Assembly: GCA_949358305.1 (NCBI GenBank)
Contig: OX442314.1
Location: forward strand, 60,149,369-60,213,368
Source: Strigamia acuminata
Lineage: Eukaryota > Arthropoda > Chilopoda > Geophilomorpha > Linotaeniidae
Direction: 5' to 3'
DNA length: 64,000 nucleotides
The position numbers and the translations under genes were made by a program. This document shows positions 52,201-62,555 of the stretch, one piece after another. The notes under the pieces were generated by a model, which did no database searches, was not told the origin of the DNA, and saw only the letters and a list, made by a program, of their open reading frames with translations. Every line of letters starts with the position of its first letter. The first letter of the stretch is position 1.

Positions 52201-54073
52201 TCGTGGCAATGCGCCACAAGCCCATCCAGCAGCGCATCATGGTCCACCTCCAACTGGAGCTGCAACTGCTTATAAATGGCGTTACGTCGGAGGCGATTCA
52301 GTGTGTAGACACTGGAAAAGAGAGGAACATTTGCGCAAAGTGCAGGAACCTGGCAAATTAAAAACCGATGTTTATTATTTCCCAGAAGCGGGACTCCGAT
52401 TACGTTCTAGAGGTGAAGTTGAGGAATTCTGCCACATGAACAACATTCCGTATGATTCCGAACTATTTTATTTTGGCAATATGGAATATGAATTGGAGGA
52501 TCTCCCACAACCACTTCCCAGAGTGCACCTTTGTCGTCGTGATCCCACTAGTTACGCAGAGGCTGTAAGATTTCCGGATGCGACCAAATGGCAGGAAGCC
52601 ATTAATGAAGAGTTAGACACTTTTGCAGAAAGAGGCGTCTATGAAGAGGTCCCTAAACCGGAAAATACCACCATATTAGGGTGCAAGTGGCTCTTCAAAC
52701 TGAAGGAAGATGCTCTAGGCAAACCAGCCAGATATCGCGCCAGATTAGTGGCACAGGGCTTTCGCCAAACTTTAGGTGTAGACTACGATGAAGTCTTTAG
52801 CCCTGTTGTCAACTTTGTTCTCATACGCCTATTTTTCTGCCTATTAGTAGTCCTCAAAGGGTGGAAGGACGCGCATTTAGATGTGAAGTGCGCGTACCTA
52901 TACGGCGATCTTGCGCACAAAGTATATATGCGCATTCCAGCTGGCGCAACATGTTCAAATCCAAATCATGTATGGCTCCTGATAAAGTCGCTCTATGGTC
53001 TCCACCAGTCCGGGCGCCAATGGTTTGAGAAATTAGATCAAACATTGCGCGATTTAGGATTCCGCAGATTACCAGGATGCAACTGTGTATACATATACGG
53101 AACTTCCGCCGTGATGCTAATATACGTCGATGATATAGTTCTATTTTACGCGACGGATAATGTCCTTACACAATTAATTGCTCTCATTAGCACCAAATTC
53201 GATGTCGTGAATTTAGGACCAATTACGAAACTCTTAGGTGTAGAGTTCATCCGTACTCCCAAAGGAGTCTTCATCATCCAACGTGCATACATACAGAAGA
53301 TTCTCAAGAAATTTGAAATTATCGCCGATAAACTCATCAAGGTCCCAGTAACACCAGGAACGACGCTCGTCAAAGGGTCGAAAGAGGACTTGCCAGAATT
53401 TCCTTATCGTTCGTTAATTGGCTCTCTTCTCTTCCTCGCATCGAGGACACGACCTGATATATTATTCTCAGTGATAATGTTGTCACAATTCAACAATTGC
53501 TACAACCACACTCACATCAAGGCGCTCATGCAGGTTGTGCGCTATGTAGGCAATACTTTGGATTATGCAATTGAACTGTCAAATTGTTCCAATGGACAAC
53601 TATGGGGATATACTGACGCGTCCTGGGCCACCAAAGTCAGCACTTCTTTGAGTTTCGGCGGGTATATAGCCTATATTGGAAACGTCCCCATCGGATGGAG
53701 TTGTCGAAAACAGACCAGCGTGGCGTGCTCAACGATGGAGGCGGAGTTTGTCGCCCTCGTTGAGTGCGTCCGTGAGCTGTATTGGCTCGATTACGTCTAC
53801 AGTTCCGTACCGATGCTGAATAGATCTTCACCACCTATAGTGTTCTCCGATGCGCTTTCTTCCATCCAATTCACATCAAATGACGTGGAGAACAGTAAAA
53901 CGAAACATATCCGAGTGAAATTTCATTGGATTCGGGAATGGTACACAGCAGGCGCATTTCAATTGCGCAAAGTCCCCGGATCAATGAACGTGGCAGACAT
54001 TTTTACCAAATGGTTGGGCTCATCTCAACTGCGTCTCCTGATTTCCCGGATTTTCAATTTCAACCTATCGTGA
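49253..54073 (+). CDS. gag-pol of copia G (1606 codons) with MBD-like domain
   Basis: Order: full UBN2-type Gag (YELWQRSMRMVL, AWDILANIYAP, RREFLNLRLEQDEDM), zinc knuckle CFNCQEFGHYANKC (~235), retropepsin with WIVDCGATDH (~320; Cys where Thr or Ser is usual), GAG-pre-integrase IWHSRLGHLH, integrase with MDVWGAS, TDRGGEF, AERINRT, a Pro/Thr-rich linker, a methyl-CpG-binding-like domain (~1010-1075: HWKREEHLRKVQEPGK, DVYYFPEAG, LRSRGEVEEFC), reverse transcriptase with IYVDDIVLFY (~1290), RNase H with YTDASW, STMEAEFVAL, KTKHIRVKFH. No stops or shifts. Gag and Pol are in one frame, so the Gag:Pol ratio must be set in some other way. Confidence 0.96.
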   Translation: MSKSVEANSGRLPILSVGNYELWQRSMRMVLRSEELWEHVTEEEEADFLKTAGDKEKKKYKRRKAKALGLIYCSVSEAKKSALDDCKTPKEAWDILANIYAPSSRARQAAMRREFLNLRLEQDEDMADFLGRVDYHVRQMKDIGEITTPDHHAYQYLDLLPREYSQISFTTYHLPKGEFTPKKVSEQLLAEHMRLKAMDSRDIDNSKSPRAYAGEKQQRGRNRSRPSRPLSSVQCFNCQEFGHYANKCPLPPRRDDKNQPAASLQRKPRSSSRKRNKNSNRDDSRPRGNSSARRETNFFASAPQQLPTIHFMQSHEWIVDCGATDHVCHVQAWFQDFVKVVPFNIALGQGHSEVLGKGKVQIISMINNVECVVNLQDVLYAPKFEANLISVSKMDKTKHHIHIWNGDVYVYKSDIKHPMLRAKEKGGLYYVDGLCPPSTLISTVDVPIAQSIAPTRTLVTTEEDFIQYPRAKKKSKNPELFTDFRLEFPPLPNEIPPPVPIKVTQSKTPPVPVPTNPLPQVPSFADTIKAIPTTSKPNPKSANQKKVAAPTVKKDATGIWHSRLGHLHTNAMKLLAGNNQVYGVTPAEVNKELSCNHCRIAKSTRISHKPDEHPISTKALDLLHMDVWGASRTTSYGGARYVLTIIDDATRYAWIFPMAQKSQVFGLFKDYVTRIERVTGKRVKAIRTDRGGEFLSNEFDRYLKETGIQAQRTNPHSPAMNGTAERINRTMADYTRAILDETGLPNELWAEFAVTFSYIKNRCPHSRLKNEVPYILWRRRALSLRHLRKLGSKCWVHHTAPGRDKLDPRAWEGYLVGYATTTRGYRVWNPTDNKVIESIHVQIDERQSYKRSNHYRGPQQPWMGPDEDQSHQTSQTYQPLRISQPHVRFDDGLEYTDWPKFPDSEDECNTDYDSDDSAPPGAQARTPPGSPIRIPIPVLSPIISPVISRAPSPLITPGNTPTHTPPGTPPGSPPSFVNARRGSRGNAPQAHPAAHHGPPPTGAATAYKWRYVGGDSVCRHWKREEHLRKVQEPGKLKTDVYYFPEAGLRLRSRGEVEEFCHMNNIPYDSELFYFGNMEYELEDLPQPLPRVHLCRRDPTSYAEAVRFPDATKWQEAINEELDTFAERGVYEEVPKPENTTILGCKWLFKLKEDALGKPARYRARLVAQGFRQTLGVDYDEVFSPVVNFVLIRLFFCLLVVLKGWKDAHLDVKCAYLYGDLAHKVYMRIPAGATCSNPNHVWLLIKSLYGLHQSGRQWFEKLDQTLRDLGFRRLPGCNCVYIYGTSAVMLIYVDDIVLFYATDNVLTQLIALISTKFDVVNLGPITKLLGVEFIRTPKGVFIIQRAYIQKILKKFEIIADKLIKVPVTPGTTLVKGSKEDLPEFPYRSLIGSLLFLASRTRPDILFSVIMLSQFNNCYNHTHIKALMQVVRYVGNTLDYAIELSNCSNGQLWGYTDASWATKVSTSLSFGGYIAYIGNVPIGWSCRKQTSVACSTMEAEFVALVECVRELYWLDYVYSSVPMLNRSSPPIVFSDALSSIQFTSNDVENSKTKHIRVKFHWIREWYTAGAFQLRKVPGSMNVADIFTKWLGSSQLRLLISRIFNFNLS

Positions 54074-54281
54074 CATTCTTAATTTAGTTTTACTTGAATT
54101 TTGAGGATCATCGAGTTCCAGTGGGAATTTTCGGGCTTCCGTAGTGATTAATATAACAGTACCCGGCTCGATGTTCTGAATTATTATTTCCATTATTATT
54201 ATTCTATGTAAAGTTACATTTAAAGTTTTTCCCTTAACTTATTCTTTATTTTTGCGGCTATTTGCCATCGAAGGGGGAAAT

Positions 54282-54752
54282 TGTTGTTTATCGATGCCAA
54301 ACAGTCCTCCGTACTTGTTTTGCGCATTTCTTAAAGTATTACGGCATTATGCAGCCTAGTGTATTTATTAGGATTTATTTCATTATTTAACATTGGGCAT
54401 AATGCTGCCTCTATACTGTTTACTTTTGTATTACTTATTATTAACACCAGATGGTGTGCATGTATGTTTTTCTCAATCACAATGGCCGCTTGCATGCCAG
54501 CAAGCACTCATGTATTTTCTCCATCTAAATGGACCACATTATGTAAGCATTTTCGTTTTTATTAAACATTTAGTTTATTTTTACATTGTGTTTGTCACTC
54601 ATGAGCACTTTAGAGTGCAGTGACTTTATTTTCCACCATTTTCAAGCGCTGGAGGTGCGCGCACGTCATTGCGCTCATATTAGCCGTGTTTCGGCATTTA
54701 AACTCGCTTCCACACACAGTATTTTATACTGTGAGCGCACTCCTCTGCTACA
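54282..54752 (+). repeat. 3' LTR of copia G
   Basis: 471 bp copy of 47927-48397, followed by GATGC. Confidence 0.95.
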
Positions 54753-54757
54753 GATGC

Positions 54758-57373
54758 AGGGAATCGGTCTGGAACGAGCCGAATCCTTCGCGACTCGGCG
54801 CTCGATCCGGGTTTCCTGTGGGCCCGTAGGATACGGCGATGGAAGACGGCGTCCATGGTAGATCGGGCCTCTCTATTTAGCCACTTGAGGATCGATTCGC
54901 CATGATCATCGGAGTCAATGATGCGCTGTCGCGTGAACTCCGACATCTGAAGGAATGGATACTCCACTCCCAACCTCAAGTAAAGCTGCGCTGCTGGGGG
55001 CGGCGGAGGTGATGGAGGAAGTGGAATCTCCATTGGGCTCTCCAACGGTGGCGTAGCCGGCTCTGTTGAAAGAGCGGCCAGCTCTGCCGCTGGTGGTGAA
55101 GGAGAGGGCAGCGGAGGAGTTCGCGGTCCTCGGTTGGAGCGCTTCGGAATCAATTTGGGTCGATTCGCGTACCGCTTCTCCTTCAGGAATACCGGCTTTG
55201 GGGTCGGTATGTATGGTTGGACCGCCGCCTTTGGGGGGGCGGTCTCGATGGCCTGTGGTTGGACCGCCGCCTCTGGGGGGGCGGTCTCGATGGCCTGTGG
55301 GAGGCTCGCTGTCGTTCCCGGTATCTCCGGAGCCTCCCGAATTGTTCGCAACAAGGAAGGGTGGACTCCAAGGTTCCGGTAGCGGAATGCTAACGAACGC
55401 ATCTTTGAAAACTGTAGGCCTGGGTTTTCCGTATTTCTGGCCAGGTCGAAGCGCAGCGAGGCGGGCTCAGGAGTCCATCCGGCCCATACCTGGTACAACG
55501 CTCGAGGAAGGTGAACTCCCTCACGGTCGACGATTGTCCAGGCCGCCATAGCTTGCCGACTGTCCAAGAAGACGCCCAGGGACAACAGCTGGGCCATTAC
55601 GTTCGTCACAGCCAAATTCAAACTGCTCCGATGGCAGGGGTGAGCGCGGTCCGGATTGTCACTGAATTGTTGTGACAGCGTCCGCATCTGTTCGATCGCC
55701 CAATTGATGTGGTGAGTTTGGGCGGCGTCGGCCTGTCGTATGGCCAACTCGGCATTCGCGGGGATCTCGTATTCGGCCAGATATTCCTGCAGCTCGCTGA
55801 GTGGAGGATAGGCCGCTTCACGCCGGCATCGGGCGTCCATCTCTCGCTGTGCGTACCATTCGGCGTTGCGATACGGTCGACACACTCGTGGCGTTGGGGG
55901 TGACGGCGGACGGCCCAACCCGGGTAGGTCATCGTATCTGACCCGTTTTGGAGTTGGATCTCCCACCGGAATCATCCGGGGAGGAGTCCACGCAGTTACG
56001 GCTGGCTTCGTGCCCTCAAGAAGTGGCGGCCATCGCGCCTGTACCTGTGGGGGTACGAGCGCTGTCGGCACGGTCGGGGTTGATCCCGACGGCCGGTTGG
56101 CCGTGTATCCTCGAAAGGCGTTCTTTAACGCTACGGCCAAATCCTGTTTCGTAACCGGTCCATCTTTGTCCGACTCATCTGGGGACATTTGTTCCTCCGT
56201 CAACTCGCCCAAATCGATCTCCGCTTGGAGCCTGGACGGCCCAGCCGTGGGTCCGAGACTTCGGGGTTCGAACCTTTTCACGGCGGCCATCTCTCGCTCT
56301 TTCTCCAATCCTTTAGCGATCAGAGACTGTGCACGCATCTTCTGTCGTATTTTACGCTTCCGATTCCTCCTGGTGCTGGCTGCGACGGATCTTCGTTGGG
56401 CCGTCCTCTGGGGGACGTCCGTCGGAGAATCCGGTCTCTGGTGTGATGAGACGGTTCGTCGCGACGAGGATTGATCTGACGACTGTGTGGTAATCGCCAT
56501 AAACAACGAGGATCTTTTCTTTCCTCGATCTTGATGTGTCTTAGTCCTCGCAGCCCAGTGGGCGGAAGTTTAGATTGTTCGCTCAGCCCGCGCGTCGTCT
56601 GGCGAGGCAGGCTCGAGCGTTACTACTCGGCGACACTCCGAGCGCACGACAACTCGAGTTCGTGAACTGGAGCTGCTCGAGCGGCTGCGGTAGTCAAGAC
56701 TCGTTGACGGGCCGGCCTCTATTGGGGAGACGGCCCGTCTTCTTCGTGCGGGTCCGCGCGGGGCGGACTCCGCCGGACGCTTCGATCTTCTTCGATGGCG
56801 GCGACTTCCCAGGATACCAGCGTGGTATAACTGCCACATCTCAGACTGCGTGGCTGTAAAATTCGCCGGCGGTATACATCTGGGCGTCCAGTGGTCTTCT
56901 TCGACGTCTCGAAGCCATCTACGGATTTCTTCGGGGGAGAAACCGTTTCTCTCGAGAACTCGGGTTACTCCGTGAGTCTCGGTGCGCTTTAAGCGTTCGA
57001 TCTCGTCGTCCACTATTCTCTGGCGGGCTGCCAAGGTCGGGGCCTCGCGCCACCTGTGGGAGGTGTGCAGCTCGGCCACCGTGCCTGGGTAAGCCTCTTC
57101 CAGATACTCGGAGTAAACGGGGCTCGGCGGATCCGCATCGGGTGGGATCCGCGGCCCCACTCGCTCCCTCATCTCCTTCGTCATGCACTCGACCAGCGTT
57201 TTTGATCGCTCGAATTTTTCCTCGAGGGTCCTGGAATACATCAATCGGATTTTCCAGGCGCTGGTCTCCGCAGGATAGGCCTGCCGCAGGTAAATCGGCA
57301 GGGCTCCGCGAAAGATGTTGTTGGCGGTTGACACCGTCGAAGGCAGGGCGTCCCACGATTCTAGCGGGTCGAC
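54758..57373 (-). pseudogene. ORF3 exon 2 of gypsy F, main part (one in-frame stop)
   Basis: Starts after acceptor ATTATTCAG with DPLESWDALPSTV, nearly the same as A, and has no ATG near its start. Then IFRGALPIYLRQAYP, TLVECMTKEMRERVGPRI, TATQSEMWQLYHAGIL. A TAA at 56570-56572 breaks the frame, which then continues unchanged through a basic stretch, a Pro-rich part, REAAYPPLSELQ ... RQAMAAWTIVDREGV, HRRILRAHRK and DRFPAS, where G interrupts. A 12-residue unit PQAIETAPP(E/K)AAV is duplicated near 55240. No membrane or signal segments. Function unknown. Confidence 0.82.
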
Positions 57374-57931
57374 CTGAATAATTTTAGATCACAAGATTAA
57401 TATAATAAATCCCAGTTAACGATGGGGATCAGAAATATGCTCAAGATCGACGGTGGCAGCAACTCCTTTCTTTTGTTGCGGCCGTCGGTCTTATTTTCTT
57501 GTTTCGCAGTTCTGCGATGATCTCCGCCATCGTAGCGCTGATCCAACACTACTTTTCGAACTCCGGTGATCCGCTTTAGGAAGAAGTCGCAGGCAAAACC
57601 GATCGTTAAATTCTTAATTTTACGTTAAACTTTTTATTTTAACTCTAATCGTATTTTAATTCATTACGATGTTTAATTTTAAAAGAAAGAAAACCTTTAG
57701 TTTTGGTTTTGGTTTGCCACGACGCCATTCCGCGAACACTTCCTTTGTTCTAGTTTTTTGGCGGCCTTGACTCCGAGGTGAATCTGGGTCCACTCTCGGG
57801 TTTTTAGCCAGCCTTAAATCAACAATAAAACAGAAAGAAATATATCAGTCACACGTCACGCTCCAATTTGGGTTGGATGTAACAGATTCAAAGAATTATG
57901 TGATCTCTCTGGGGAAATCACACTAATTTAC
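57374..57931 (-). other. Predicted ORF3 intron of gypsy F (558 bp)
   Basis: Donor TTGCAG|GTAAAT, acceptor ATTATTCAG|GTC, phase 0. AT-rich, no open frame. Length close to that of A (546 bp). Confidence 0.7.
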
Positions 57932-58048
57932 CTGCAACGGCGGTTGTTCGTCCCAATTCTCATCTTCTTCTGCATTTACGATTAGGCCGTCGCTCTCGTC
58001 TCTCGACGATGCGCTCGGCTCTAATCGTGGGTTGCGTCGATCGGCCAT
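57932..58048 (-). CDS. ORF3 exon 1 of gypsy F (39 codons)
   Basis: MADRRNPR start, then SASSRDESDGLIV and DENWDEQ, ending CAG|GTAAAT. Nearly the same peptide as A exon 1 with small indels that keep the frame, which is the best evidence that it is translated. Confidence 0.78.
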
Positions 58049-58426
58049 TTCAATTTAGGAAAATGAAGTTTTTTGAGAGGTCTTTGTTTTCTCTTTGGGG
58101 GAGAAGCAAAAAACACGTCTCGTCGTGTTAAAAACAGTCGGAAACTGGGCCTATCGACGCTGAGAATTGTGGGTCTCGAACGCGTCTCGTATTTTGCGAG
58201 ATCCGCCGTGCTGGCAATGACGCTACGGGGTCGACCGCGTGGTTTCATTGTCATGTGGTCGCCCGATACGTCATAACTTCTCGTCTGTTAGTGGTGACTG
58301 CGACAATTCGTTGCGAAGTTTGGACTTAGCCAAATTTTCGCGTCTCAACATGTGCAGCAGCTCTCGTAAGTAAATCTTTTTATTTTACAAGGCCTCCGCT
58401 CCATGTTATCACATTTTCTTTTATTT
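58049..58426 (-). promoter_or_regulatory. Conserved pol-ORF3 spacer of gypsy F
   Basis: Shares with A, in the same order: CTTACGAGAGCTGC, AATTTGGCTAAGTCCAAA (complement ~58315-58335), TGACGTAT (complement of 58266-58273), CCCCGTAGCG...GCACGG (complement of ~58206-58230), and TACGAGACGCGTTCG. Candidate internal promoter for ORF3. Confidence 0.55.
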
Positions 58427-61400
58427 TTAGTTCTTCCCCACGACTTTGCCGTCCCGAATGAACGGATTATTGCTTCGTCGTGGTCGAAGGTTGATTTTCG
58501 ACGTGCTCGTAGATCGTGACTCTACTTGCTCGTTCATCTCCGATGTGTTGGCATTTTTCTCATTATTAATTTTTTTATTTTCCATTTCAGAAGTACATTG
58601 TTCTGCTTCCTCCCTCTCCGAAATTGCTTGCTCCGGCTGAGCTGGAGCCTCGTCGGCTGGGGATTCGGCGTCGAAGAATTCATCCTCGCTCTCCGCTATA
58701 TTTTCAGCTTCATTTGTTTTTTGGAACGTGTCGACCACGGTGCCCCCTTGGCCGCTGTGTGTCTGACCTTCCAGCCAAATTTCCTGTGGAAATTCTGGCA
58801 GATATGGCCTTAAATCTCGGCCATGTATCGACTGAAAATTTTTGTTGTCCTCTAAACGACGCAGTTGGTATGCGTTGCCGCCGTGTTCGGCCACAATTAC
58901 ATAGGGACCGTCCCTCTTGTCGGCTAAACCCGCGGCGATGCCCCTCGCTGCATTGGACAACGTGTGTGCCTCCTTCCACACTAGATCGTTCACTTTAAAG
59001 TTCGCGAAAGCGAGATCGCCTTCCTTATCTGCGATTCGCTCTCTCATGTTGAAAATATGCGCCATCATATGCTGGTATGTGTCGGATATAGTCTGTTCCA
59101 ACCGGCACACGTACTCATGTGGGCTCGATGGGTCTAATACGTTAACAGCTTCGGCAACGCGTGGGTCCCATGGCATCCTTAATTCGCGGGCGAAGTTGAG
59201 GTACGCCGGTGAGAATTCGCGTGTTCTTGACACGGTTGAGCGAATGCTGAAAGCGATTTCTCGCAGGTATTCGTCCCATCGATTGTGAATATCAGTGAAT
59301 ACTGTCAGCGCATATTTTATGTCTTTATTTAATCTCTCGACTGGATTTGTCTGAGGATTATACGTGGAGGTGTTCGATGCATCCATTTTAAATTTTCTAC
59401 AGAAGTCTTTGTATATTTTTGCTCGGAATTGGGGGCCGTTATCCGAAATGAGTTTTCTGGGAAACCCAAATCGCATTGCCACGTCGTAAAGGCACTCGAC
59501 TATATTTTCAGCCGAGGGCTTCACGAGGGCGTACAGCTCCGGCCATCGGGTGGCCACATCCATAATTACGAGAATATACATGTTCTTGTTTCCAGTTGCG
59601 GGCTTGGGGCCCATCAAGTCAATGCTTAAGCAGTCAAACGGTGCGTAGGGTCCGAGTGACATGGCGTTTCTGGCCACTTTATCTCGCGGTCTGCACGCTT
59701 GGCACCGGGGGCAGTGTCGGATAAATTTCGTTATCTTTTGCCGCGCGCCCGGCCAGAAGAAAAGTTGTTTTACTCGATAAAGGGTTCTCGCTATGCCGGA
59801 ATGGCTGGCGAGCGGGTGTCCGTGCATCAGCCACAACAGTCGGGTGTGCAGCGATGCCGGTACGACCACCTTAACCGAGTTTCCCGCTCCGCTGAGGTCG
59901 TCTTGAAACGTCGGGTGGTATTTTACCAGGAGTTCATCATCTATGAGGTAGCTTGTTGCTTCTTTGACGAACTGTTTTCGGCGGTGTGGGTTTGTCTTCC
60001 CTTCCGGAAATTCGCCGTTTAGCAAATATTGCGTTATAATTTGACATTTTGTGTCTGCTGCCTGGTGTTCGACGAACTCACGTCTCGTGGGTGGAGCATA
60101 TTGCGTTTTTTCTTCAATTTTTGCTGTGAAGGCGCGTAGTAGTGTTTTGTGGGTTTCTCCGGGGGGCGGAGATTGAATTTCGGATGTTGAATCGCTCGTC
60201 CCAGCTGGCTGGTACGTTCGGGTCCAAAAACCACAAAACGTTCTATCTTCGGGCTCCATCACTGGTAGCTCGTTCGCCTTCCGCAAGCGCCATATTCTCC
60301 GTGGAGTTGGGCAGTACAAGAGATGGGTGTCGTCCTCGCCGTCGTCGTCTGGACCCTGGGGGTCAGATGCTGGGGCTCTTGAGAGGGCGTCGGCCACATG
60401 ATTGTACTTCCCGGGGCGGTACGTAATGGTTATGTCGCACGCCATTAACTCCAGTTGCCATCGCGCGAGCCGGCCTAAGGGTTCTTTGAGCTTCATCAAC
60501 CAGCTTAGTGCCTGGTGATCTGTCTGAACCTCGAAGTTCGTGTACTCCAGATAGTCGCGAAATTTCCGAACTGCCCAAATTACGGCTAGGCATTCTAGTT
60601 CCGTTGCCGTGTAATTTTTCTCCGCGCCCTGTATTTTTCTGCTTATAAACATACAGGGTACTTCCTGCGAGGTTCCGTTGTACACGTGGGTCTGCAGAAG
60701 GGCTGCACCCAGTCCGATTTTACTCGCGTCGGTGTGCAACACGAACGGTCGGTTTAGGTCCGGCAATGGCATCTTTTCGACGTCAGCCAGCATTTGCTTG
60801 ATAGTGCTAAATGCGGCCTCGCACTGGACCGTCCACTCAAACTCTTTATCCGTTCGTAAGAGATCGTTATAGGCGCGGCCACCTCAGCCAGACCAGAGAG
60901 TAGTCGGCCGAAGAAATTGACCATGCCCATGAATCTCTGGACACCTTTTATATCTTCGGGGGCGGGGAATCCGTTTATTGCTTTGACCTTTTCGGGGTCA
61001 ATCGCGATTCCCTCGACTCCTATTCGATATCCTAGGAAGGCAAGCTCTTTTCTGCAAAACTTGCTCTTCCCTGGATGGATGTGGAGTCCCGCCTTGGCTA
61101 GGCGAGAGACCACTCTATCGATGTGGTCTATATGCTCTTCGAATGTGTCCGACGTTATTATGATGTCGTCGAGATACGCCCACACGAAGTCGTGAAGCAT
61201 ATCTTCCAACACGCTTTCGATCAGTTTTTGGAACGTGCTCGGGGCGTTTACAAGCCCGAACGGCATCACGTTGAACATTAATCTTTCTATCGGGGAGTAG
61301 AAAGCCGTTTTTAGTTTGTCTTCGGGTTTTAGCTCCACTTGCCAATACCCTTTTGACAGGTCCATGGTGGTTACCCACTTGAATGGGCTCAGCTCCCGGA

Positions 61401-62555
61401 GAATCGAGTCTATAGACGGCATCTGAATCGGGTCTATAATTGTTATCGCGTTCAGGGGGCGATAATCAATGCATAGTCGAGGTTCCGAGCCTGGACGCAT
61501 TACTAGGACGATCCGCATGGCGTATTCGCCCAGGGCTTGCGTTACTATGCCCTTGTCGAGCATGTCTTGGCACATTTGCGTCACAATGTCTCTTTTCTGG
61601 GGGTTCATCCCCTTGTAAGGCACTCGAATCGGCTTGTCCGTGGTCAAGACTATCTCGTGGACTGCTTCCGTTGTTCGACCGGGTGTCTTGGTCAGAATTC
61701 TTTCATGTTTCCGAAGCACTCGCCTTAGTAGCGATGCCTCGTTAACACGCAGTGCTGCCTCCTCGACCAGTGTGTCCACGACGTTACTCCTCTGTAATTC
61801 CAGAGTGAAGGCTGCGAAATCGTAATCTTGGACGAATTTTCGCAATCCTCTTCCGTATTCCTCTTTGTCCTTGGCTTCGTCCAGTAATTTTTGGGGAACT
61901 ACGGGGACTAGCCGTTCTCCCTCGGGACTTATCCAGTTCCATGAACGGGTTATCGGGTTTGGCTGAATTTTCAGTTTTGCCATGATATCCATCCCTAGGA
62001 GGAATACTTTGTCGTGGGATGGCAAGACTATGAAGGGATGGGACAGGTTCCCCCCTTTCCAGTCGATCATGATGCGAACTACGCCCTTTGGCTTGACGTA
62101 GCCGTTGGCGGTGAGTAATTCTACGTTCGCGTTCACTTGTGCCACTTTTTTTTCAATATCCAAGTCCTTTACTATATCTTCGGATATGAATGAGCGGTCC
62201 GCTCCCGAGTCCAGCAGACCGAACATTTTCTGATTCTCTATCTCCACTGGTAGCATACACAGAGTTTCGCAATGTGCTTTCGTGACATTGCAGTGAAATA
62301 CGCGTAATGTCTGGGGCTCAACCTCCAGATTGAACGGAAGGTCCGTCCAATCCATGTCGACGTCCGGTTTCGTTCTCACTTGCATACTCGTTAACGTCAC
62401 TTTTTCCTCCTTCTTCGGAATGGTCTGTATGCGGTCTTTGATCTGTGCCTCTGCCAAGGCATGACCTGCGGGTCCAGTGTGATATTTCTTCTTTTTAATT
62501 TCCGCGGCTGGCGCAGACGAAGCTGAATTTATTTCGGCTACGCCTGCGCTTGGGA
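58427..62555 (-). pseudogene. pol: pol of gypsy F (1-nt deletion in RT-RNase H junction)
   Basis: Frame 62457-60754 holds retropepsin (LLDSGADRSF) and RT (WAYLDDIIIT); frame 60793-58427 holds RNase H (HTDASKIGLG), integrase (HGHPLASHSG, DLMGPKP, DNGPQF, PVERLNKD) and the NLRPRRSNNPF tail. The frame changes at 60865/60866, where one base of a Thr codon is missing compared with A and B. Otherwise intact; the -1 frame is open up to the slippery site. Confidence 0.92.

Larger units (their letters stand above)
47927..54752 (+). mobile_element. Ty1/copia element G, apparently intact, inserted in ORF3 of F
   Basis: 6826 bp; LTRs 47927-48397 and 54282-54752 (471 bp each, identical by eye); TSD GATGC (47922-47926, 54753-54757). 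Leader with primer site and structured RNA, one 1606-codon gag-pol frame, purine tract (CGAAGGGGGAAA before 54282). Probably a recent, competent copy; related to C and E. Confidence 0.96.
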
